Source: Alphaproteobacteria bacterium (GTDB taxonomy: Bacteria > Pseudomonadota > Alphaproteobacteria > Sphingomonadales > Emcibacteraceae). From it: 18,770 nt of DNA. The first letter of the stretch is position 1. Each line of letters starts with the position of its first letter. Below the pieces are notes generated by a model. It did no database searches, was not told the DNA's origin, and worked only from the letters and a program-made list of their open reading frames with translations. The stretch spans positions 3,342-22,111 of the forward strand of contig NVTJ01000006.1 of NCBI GenBank assembly GCA_002401545.1, given 5' to 3'. Below, piece by piece: positions 14,396 through 18,770 of this stretch. Made by a program: the position numbers and the translations under genes.

Positions 14396-15051
14396 TGAAC
14401 AGAGTGACCGCAGATCTGATTCTTCATGCCTATGCCCAGGGTATTTTTCCCATGGCGGAGACGGCCCTGTCACCTGATATCTATTGGGTTGATCCCGAGC
14501 GGCGCGGTATTATCCCTTTGAATGATTTTCACCTTCCCCGTAAACTTGCCCGCAAAATCCGCAGGCAGCCCTTCGAAATCAGAATTGATACCGCCTTTAT
14601 CAAGGTCATCGAAGGCTGTGCCGCCACTGCGGCGCATCGAAGCCGGACCGAGACATGGATCAATGACCAGATCATTTCCCTCTATGCCCAGCTTTTTGAC
14701 CAGGGTTTTGTTCATACCGTTGAATGCTGGCAGGGAGACAGGCTGGTTGGCGGACTATACGGTGTCTCACTGGGCCGTGCCTTCTGTGGCGAAAGCATGT
14801 TTCATACGGTGACAGATGCCAGCAAAGTGGCCTTGGTCTATCTGGTAGCGCGCCTGAAGGCAGGCAGTTATTGTCTGCTGGATACCCAGTTCATTACCCC
14901 GCATCTGTCACAGTTCGGTGCAACAGAGATCACACGCCATGCCTATAAGAAACGTCTGGTTCGGGCGTTGGAGGGTACAGGGGATTATTACTGTCTGTCC
15001 GTCAGTTCAGGACCGGAAACTGTTTTGCAATCCTTGACCCAAACATCATAG
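14395..15051 (+). CDS. aat: Leucyl/phenylalanyl-tRNA-protein transferase
   Basis: Aat adds Leu or Phe from aminoacyl-tRNA to proteins with N-terminal Arg or Lys, marking them for ClpAP through ClpS (the N-end rule). The 218 residues contain AYAQGIFPMAE (family GxFPM/W), YWVDPERRGIIPL, GCAATAAHRSRTETWI, VECWQGDRLVGGLYGVSLGRAFCGESMF and DASKVALVYL. LLDTQFITPHLSQFGATEI also matches the family core. The start ATG overlaps the accC stop by one base. The 3' end overlaps the convergent DUF2155 gene by 64 bp. Confidence 0.97.
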   Translation: MNRVTADLILHAYAQGIFPMAETALSPDIYWVDPERRGIIPLNDFHLPRKLARKIRRQPFEIRIDTAFIKVIEGCAATAAHRSRTETWINDQIISLYAQLFDQGFVHTVECWQGDRLVGGLYGVSLGRAFCGESMFHTVTDASKVALVYLVARLKAGSYCLLDTQFITPHLSQFGATEITRHAYKKRLVRALEGTGDYYCLSVSSGPETVLQSLTQTS

Positions 15052-15413
15052 ACCGGATGTTCCAGCGGGGAGAGGGCCGGGCTGGAGGAAAACATCCACC
15101 CGGAAAAGACTTTTCTGCTCTGATGATTATGACCAACATCGGTAATTTCGAGAAAAGCGACATTTTCCGGGGGCTCTTCCGGCGGATTCTTGCGACAATA
15201 ACGCAGCGTAATGTCAAGGGTGCCGAAACGAACCGTCTGGTTCTGTCTGATTTCAATGGTTGATAATTGTGTGGTGATCTTGTCCAGTGCCGCCAGTACA
15301 ACAACGGGAACATCTCCCGCTGGCGTTAATGTTTCATGTTGCTGCGCAAGAGCCTGAGGAACGGCACATAAAATCAGGCTTGAAATAGCGAGTGCTTTAA
15401 CCCGAAAGTTCAT
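14988..15413 (-). CDS. DUF2155 family exported protein
   Basis: The 141-residue protein has a signal peptide ending about Ala23 (VPQALA), so it is exported. The mature part shows the family pattern: AALDKITTQLSTIEIRQNQT, VRFGTLDITLRYCRKNPPEEPPEN, AFLEI, then VFSGWMFSSSPALSPLEHPVYDVWVKDCK. Two Cys (in RYCRK and VKDCK) could pair. The biochemical role is unknown. The FSGWMFSSSPALSPLEHPVYDVW segment is the hallmark of this alphaproteobacterial family. Its start overlaps the mlaD stop by one base (TAATG), so the two are translationally linked. Its 3' end overlaps aat on the other strand. Confidence 0.92.
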   Translation of the reverse strand: MNFRVKALAISSLILCAVPQALAQQHETLTPAGDVPVVVLAALDKITTQLSTIEIRQNQTVRFGTLDITLRYCRKNPPEEPPENVAFLEITDVGHNHQSRKVFSGWMFSSSPALSPLEHPVYDVWVKDCKTVSGPELTDRQ

Positions 15414-15868
15414 TATTTTTCGTCGCTTTTACCTGAACCGGCAAATTTATCCAACAGACCAAGAAAGTCCACGGCCCCCTGGGTATTGGTAATTTCATCC
15501 CCCTCTTCCAGGATTTCATCCTCATCATCTCCCGGATCAAGAACAAGATAATTGCCGCCGAGCAATCCCTCGGACGTGATTTTGGCAAATGTACTTTCGC
15601 TTATGATTATCGCAGGGTCGATACTGATTTCAACAACAGCCTCAAATGTCTCTTTATCCAGATGCTGGCTGATAATTGACCCAACCTTGATGCCACTGAT
15701 TTTCACATCACCGCCAACGGACAGCCCGTCAACCTTGTCAAATTTGACAATGTAGCTTTTGCCGCCATTGGCGGAAATATTGGCATGACTAAAGGCAAAA
15801 TACAGAAACCCCCCGGCAATAACCAACACGAACGCCCCTGTCAGAGTTTCAACTATATTATTTTTCAT
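15413..15868 (-). CDS. mlaD: MlaD-like MCE-domain lipid transport protein
   Basis: MlaD is the periplasmic substrate-binding subunit of the inner-membrane Mla ABC complex, which moves phospholipids between membranes. The 151-residue protein has an N-terminal membrane anchor (about 9-27, LTGAFVLVIAGGFLYFAFS). The MCE domain (about 38-112) contains YIVKFDKVDGLSVGGDVKISGIKVG and TSEGLLGGNYLVLDPG. The acidic tail includes GAVDFLGLLDKFAG, a typical MlaD ending. The frame is open to 15943 inside the NDUFA12 gene, but homologues begin M-x-N-x-VET, so ATG 15868 is chosen. The ribosome-binding site there is weak. No mlaE, mlaF or other Mla genes are nearby, and the split location is usual for Alphaproteobacteria. 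Confidence 0.9.
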   Translation of the reverse strand: MKNNIVETLTGAFVLVIAGGFLYFAFSHANISANGGKSYIVKFDKVDGLSVGGDVKISGIKVGSIISQHLDKETFEAVVEISIDPAIIISESTFAKITSEGLLGGNYLVLDPGDDEDEILEEGDEITNTQGAVDFLGLLDKFAGSGKSDEK

Positions 15869-15887
15869 ATCTGCTCTGCCTTTAAGT

Positions 15888-16268
15888 TCAAGGGACCCAT
15901 GCTTCGTAATCACCGCTGGTTCTGTTACGCTGACCACCTTCATTCAGGCTGCCCCTGGGATAATAGGCCTTGATCGTGCCGGTCATATTTGGTTCAAGGT
16001 TTTTTTCCCATTCCTTGCGGTCCGGCTTATGCTCCAGCGGGGTGTAATCCACCGTATGATGCAGCCACATATGCCACTCCGGCGGAATTTTGGAAGCCTC
16101 AATATCAGTTTTAAAAATGACCCAGCGTTTGGGGCCTTTCTTTGCCTGATAATAGACATTACCCTGAACATCCTCGCCCACCTTTTCCCCTTTAAAAAAA
16201 GTATGAACACGGGTTCCGATAGTGGCACCGTACCACCATCCGCAAATCAGCCTGATAAAAGCCACCAT
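15888..16268 (-). CDS. NADH:ubiquinone oxidoreductase subunit NDUFA12 (B17.2) family protein
   Basis: The 126-residue protein is the bacterial form of an accessory subunit of respiratory complex I, found in Alphaproteobacteria and mitochondria. It shows the conserved GTRVHTFFKGEKVGEDVQGN, YYQAKKGPKRWVIF, the Pro-Pro-Glu-Trp-His-x-Trp-Leu-His-His segment (PPEWHMWLHH) and the Pro/Gly-rich tail ending GDYEAWVP. The N-terminus is hydrophobic but this is not a clear signal peptide. It should sit on the matrix/cytoplasmic side of complex I. AGGAAA stands about six bases before ATG 16268. It is the first gene of the NDUFA12-mlaD-DUF2155 series (19 bp to mlaD). Confidence 0.95.
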   Translation of the reverse strand: MVAFIRLICGWWYGATIGTRVHTFFKGEKVGEDVQGNVYYQAKKGPKRWVIFKTDIEASKIPPEWHMWLHHTVDYTPLEHKPDRKEWEKNLEPNMTGTIKAYYPRGSLNEGGQRNRTSGDYEAWVP

Positions 16269-16308
16269 CTTTAATTTCCTGAATAAAATAGATCAAACAT
16301 ACCTGTTT

Positions 16309-16337
16309 TCTATACCCCGTGGGCGCGACCATAACAA
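16309..16337 (-). promoter_or_regulatory. Possible promoter of the NDUFA12-mlaD-DUF2155 operon
   Basis: On the minus strand TTGTTA (16337-16332), a 17-base spacer and TATAGA (16314-16309) each match four of six consensus positions. Transcription would start near 16302, 34 bases before ATG 16268. Spacing is ideal but the hexamers are only fair. Confidence 0.35.
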
Positions 16338-16395
16338 CCCTAAAACATTTCCCGGCTATTTTTAGGGCAGTCTCATTTCCTAATTGTTCAAAACA

Positions 16396-16409
16396 GTTAA
16401 TTTATTAAC
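16396..16409. repeat. Perfect 14-bp palindrome GTTAATTTATTAAC
   Basis: GTTAAT and ATTAAC flank two bases. It lies about 130 bp before the NDUFA12 start and 180 bp before nrdJ. It could be a binding site for a dimeric regulator of either side. In AT-rich DNA a 14-bp palindrome may also be chance. Confidence 0.35.
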
Positions 16410-16451
16410 AAAATTAGCCCTATAGAAATTATTCATCTCGACTCATAGAGA

Positions 16452-16499
16452 ACACAACATATAGCAAAGTCAAGCCCGCCTACCTACAATATATATGAA
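16452..16499 (+). promoter_or_regulatory. Pair of NrdR-box-like sites upstream of nrdJ
   Basis: Judged against the known consensus acaCwAtATaTwGtgt, the first site (16452-16467, ACACAACATATAGCAA) matches about 12 of 16 positions, including most of the core. The second (16484-16499, CTACAATATATATGAA) matches about 10. Their starts are 32 bp apart, close to three helical turns, which is how paired NrdR boxes are usually spaced. TACAAT at 16485-16490 inside the second site could be the nrdJ -10 box, so binding would block the promoter. NrdR is the ATP/dATP-sensing repressor of ribonucleotide reductase genes. Confidence 0.55.
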
Positions 16500-16586
16500 A
16501 AAAAAGCTATTTCTTGACTATTTATTATTATAAGCTGCCCCTCAGTCAATTAACCATAAGAAAATAATTGTTAGAGGGACAATAGT

Positions 16587-18770
16587 ATGAGGATTAACCG
16601 CCGTTTTACGTCAGCCAACCAGTCACCCTATCACGGAATCGAATTCAGAACAGCCGACAGTGAAATTCGAAATCCGGATGGGACCACTGTGTTCGAGCTA
16701 AAGGGATTCGAAGTTCCGGCGGCATGGAGCCAGGTTGCGGCAGATATCCTCGCACAGAAGTATTTCAGAAAAGATGGTGTTCCCAAATGCCTGAAGAATC
16801 TTGAAGAAAAAAATATCCCAAGCTGGTTATGGCGCAAACAAACTGATGAGGCCGCGCTCAGGAAAATCGCCAAGGATGATCGCTACGGGCCAGAAACCAG
16901 TGCAAGGCAGATATTTGACCGCCTGGCGGGAACCTGGACCTATTGGGGCTGGAAAGGTGGTTACTTTTCAGCAGAATCCGACGCCCGGACTTTTTTCGAT
17001 GAATTACGTTACATGCTTGCCAGCCAGATGTGTGCCCCCAACTCCCCTCAATGGTTTAATACCGGCCTGAACTGGGCGTATGGTATTGATGGCCCCGCGC
17101 AGGGACATCATTATGTGGACCATGAAAGTGGCAAGCTGACCAAATCAAAATCCTCTTACGAACATCCTCAACCCCATGCCTGCTTCATTCAGGGCGTTAC
17201 GGATGACCTGGTGAATGAGGGCGGCATTATGGACCTTTGGACAAGGGAAGCCCGCCTGTTCAAATATGGCTCCGGTACGGGCAGCAACTTTTCCCATATC
17301 CGGGGCCTCGGGGAACGTCTTTCCGGCGGCGGCAGTTCATCAGGATTGATGAGCTTCCTTAAAATCGGCGACCGGGCAGCGGGTGCCATCAAATCCGGTG
17401 GCACCACACGACGGGCCGCAAAGATGGTCATCGTGGATGTGGACCATCCTGATGTGGTGGATTTTATCAAATGGAAAGTGGTTGAAGAACAAAAAGTCGC
17501 CGCTCTTGTGGTCGGTTCCCAAGTTACCAAAAAACATATGAAGGACGTCATGAAGGCCTGCTTTGAGAAAGATATTTCCGAAAAAGACCGCTTTGATCCC
17601 AAAACCAATCGCCATCTTAAGGTGGCTCTTCTTGCCGCACGTAATTCTCTGGTGCCGGAAGCCATCAGCCAGCGGGTGATCCAGTTCGCCACACAGGGAT
17701 ACAGCCAGATTGAATTTGAGACCTATGATACCGACTGGGATTCAGAAGCCTATGTCACTGTATCCGGTCAGAACTCCAATAACACCGTGCGGGTTACCGA
17801 TGACTTCATGGAAGCTGTGCTGAATGACAGTGACTGGACCCTTAAAAGCCGGACGGATGGCAGCATAACCAAAACCCTGCCTGCGGCTGAATTATGGGAT
17901 GAAATCGGGCTGGCGGCCTGGCAGTGCGCGGATCCGGGCCTGCAGTTCCATACCACCATCAACGACTGGCACACCTGCCCGGAATCCGGTGCAATACGCG
18001 GGTCCAACCCCTGTTCGGAATATATGTTTCTGGACGATACGGCCTGCAACCTTGCCTCGCTCAACCTGATGAAATTCCGCGCAAAAGACGGTGAATTTGA
18101 AATTGACAACTTTGAACATGCGGTCCGAATCTGGACGGTTGTTCTTGAAGTTTCAGTGATGATGGCCCAGTTTCCATCAAAGCAGATCGCCCAATTGAGT
18201 TACGATTTCCGCACCTTGGGCTTGGGATTTGCCAATATAGGCAGCTTTATCATGGCCTCCAGCCTGTCCTATGACAGCGATGAAGGCCGTGCCCTGTGCG
18301 GCGCAATATCGGCCCTGATGACCGGTGTTGCCTATGCCACCTCTGCAGAAATGGCCGCTGAACTCGGGGCTTTTGCCGGTTACGATAAAAACAGGAATCA
18401 TATGCAGCGGGTTATCCGCAATCACCGTAATGCGGCTCTGGGTGAGGCACAGGGCTTCGAGGCACTGTCCACCCTCCCCATGCCTCTGGATATTGTCAAC
18501 TGTCCTTTCCCGCGCCTTGCCGTTGCGGCGGGTATGGCATGGGACAAGGCGCTGGAACTTGGCCTTCAGCACGGATACCGCAATGCCCAGACAACTGTAA
18601 TCGCGCCCACGGGTACGATCGGCCTGGTTATGGATTGCGATACAACGGGGATAGAGCCTGATTTCGCCCTGGTTAAATTCAAAAAACTCGCCGGCGGCGG
18701 CTATTTCAAAATTATCAACCGCATGGTGCCGGAAGCGCTGAAAAATATTGGTTACAGCCCAAAACAGATT
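16587..18770 (+). CDS. nrdJ: Vitamin B12-dependent (class II) ribonucleotide reductase, N-terminal 728 residues
   Basis: NrdJ reduces ribonucleotides to deoxyribonucleotides using adenosylcobalamin to generate the thiyl radical, so it works with or without oxygen. The frame is open from ATG 16587 to the end of the window without a stop. Visible features are PNSPQWFNTGLNW, HACFIQGV (Cys199), KYGSGTGSNFS, SGGTTRRAAKM, SNPCSEYMFLDDTACNLASLNL (Asn474, thiyl Cys476, Glu478, Cys487 as redox partner of Cys199) and APTGTIGLVMDCDTTGIEPDF. The spacing and motifs fit the alphaproteobacterial NrdJ, which is about 1,200 residues, so the C-terminal third or more lies outside. GAGGGAC about eight bases before the ATG supports the start. 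NrdR-like sites lie upstream. Confidence 0.95.
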   Translation, partial: MRINRRFTSANQSPYHGIEFRTADSEIRNPDGTTVFELKGFEVPAAWSQVAADILAQKYFRKDGVPKCLKNLEEKNIPSWLWRKQTDEAALRKIAKDDRYGPETSARQIFDRLAGTWTYWGWKGGYFSAESDARTFFDELRYMLASQMCAPNSPQWFNTGLNWAYGIDGPAQGHHYVDHESGKLTKSKSSYEHPQPHACFIQGVTDDLVNEGGIMDLWTREARLFKYGSGTGSNFSHIRGLGERLSGGGSSSGLMSFLKIGDRAAGAIKSGGTTRRAAKMVIVDVDHPDVVDFIKWKVVEEQKVAALVVGSQVTKKHMKDVMKACFEKDISEKDRFDPKTNRHLKVALLAARNSLVPEAISQRVIQFATQGYSQIEFETYDTDWDSEAYVTVSGQNSNNTVRVTDDFMEAVLNDSDWTLKSRTDGSITKTLPAAELWDEIGLAAWQCADPGLQFHTTINDWHTCPESGAIRGSNPCSEYMFLDDTACNLASLNLMKFRAKDGEFEIDNFEHAVRIWTVVLEVSVMMAQFPSKQIAQLSYDFRTLGLGFANIGSFIMASSLSYDSDEGRALCGAISALMTGVAYATSAEMAAELGAFAGYDKNRNHMQRVIRNHRNAALGEAQGFEALSTLPMPLDIVNCPFPRLAVAAGMAWDKALELGLQHGYRNAQTTVIAPTGTIGLVMDCDTTGIEPDFALVKFKKLAGGGYFKIINRMVPEALKNIGYSPKQI

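Larger units (their letters stand above)
16269..16586. other. 318-bp divergent regulatory region between NDUFA12 and nrdJ
   Basis: The region is AT-rich and I see no gene in it. It holds a candidate promoter for NDUFA12 (16309-16337), a small perfect palindrome (16396-16409) and two NrdR-box-like sites (16452-16499) on the nrdJ side. TTGACT at 16514-16519 has no good -10 at the right spacing. I see no cobalamin riboswitch, although nrdJ uses B12. Confidence 0.6.

Noticed and set aside
16269..16586. Search for a cobalamin riboswitch before nrdJ
   Set aside because: I could not find the GCCACTG-type B12-box or a leader with matching structure. The weak TAGGGC/GCCCTA pairing is too distant and imperfect.
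1..18770. CRISPR arrays, transposases, phage genes, toxin-antitoxin or defence islands
   Set aside because: No spaced direct repeats, DDE or recombinase motifs, terminal inverted repeats or typical defence domains are seen. The NYN-domain protein sits in its usual housekeeping context.

Overview
The window is an ordinary-looking chromosomal segment of an alphaproteobacterium with a moderate, slightly AT-leaning base composition. The assignment rests on gene content and order. A single bifunctional Rsh sits in the order folK-rpoZ-rsh-pyrE. A bacterial NDUFA12 homologue lies beside mlaD and a DUF2155 gene. The order aroQ-accB-accC-aat and a class II (B12-dependent) ribonucleotide reductase also fit. 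A marine order such as Kordiimonadales, Emcibacterales or Sneathiellales would fit, but the order is a guess.

Layout. Positions 1-3348 (minus strand) hold folK, rpoZ and rsh, followed by the first codons of pyrE at the window edge. Divergent from these, 3438-7385 (plus strand) holds a LabA-type NYN-domain protein, a family-5-like uracil-DNA glycosylase, an exported metallo-beta-lactamase-fold hydrolase, an exported Asn/Tyr-rich protein followed by a strong terminator, and a ZnT9-like cation diffusion facilitator. A lone pseudaminic acid synthase gene (7405-8472) lies on the minus strand. Next come a BepA-like M48/TPR metalloprotease and a DsbA/ScsC-like thiol oxidoreductase (8730-10922, plus). 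These are followed by thiS-thiG (10929-11973, minus), aroQ-accB-accC-aat (12130-15051, plus), NDUFA12-mlaD-DUF2155 (15413-16268 plus an overlap, minus), and the first 728 codons of nrdJ, which runs off the right end.

How the genes work together. Most are housekeeping: stringent response and transcription (rsh, rpoZ), folate, pyrimidine, thiamine and shikimate enzymes, the first step of fatty acid synthesis (accBC), the N-end rule (aat), complex I (NDUFA12) and dNTP synthesis (nrdJ). A second theme is envelope maintenance: BepA-like protease with a disulfide enzyme, MlaD, DUF2155 and several exported proteins.

I found no CRISPR array, transposase, phage gene, toxin-antitoxin pair, rRNA or tRNA, and I do not see a clearly new multi-gene system. 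The best second-look items are small. They are a four-copy minisatellite at the thiS-thiG junction that copies the ribosome-binding site and forms the end of thiS; a ThiS that ends in Gly-Gly-Gly-Lys instead of Gly-Gly; two NrdR-box-like sites 32 bp apart before nrdJ; a perfect palindrome at the likely transcription start of aroQ; an isolated pseI; and a short candidate ORF before the BepA-like gene.
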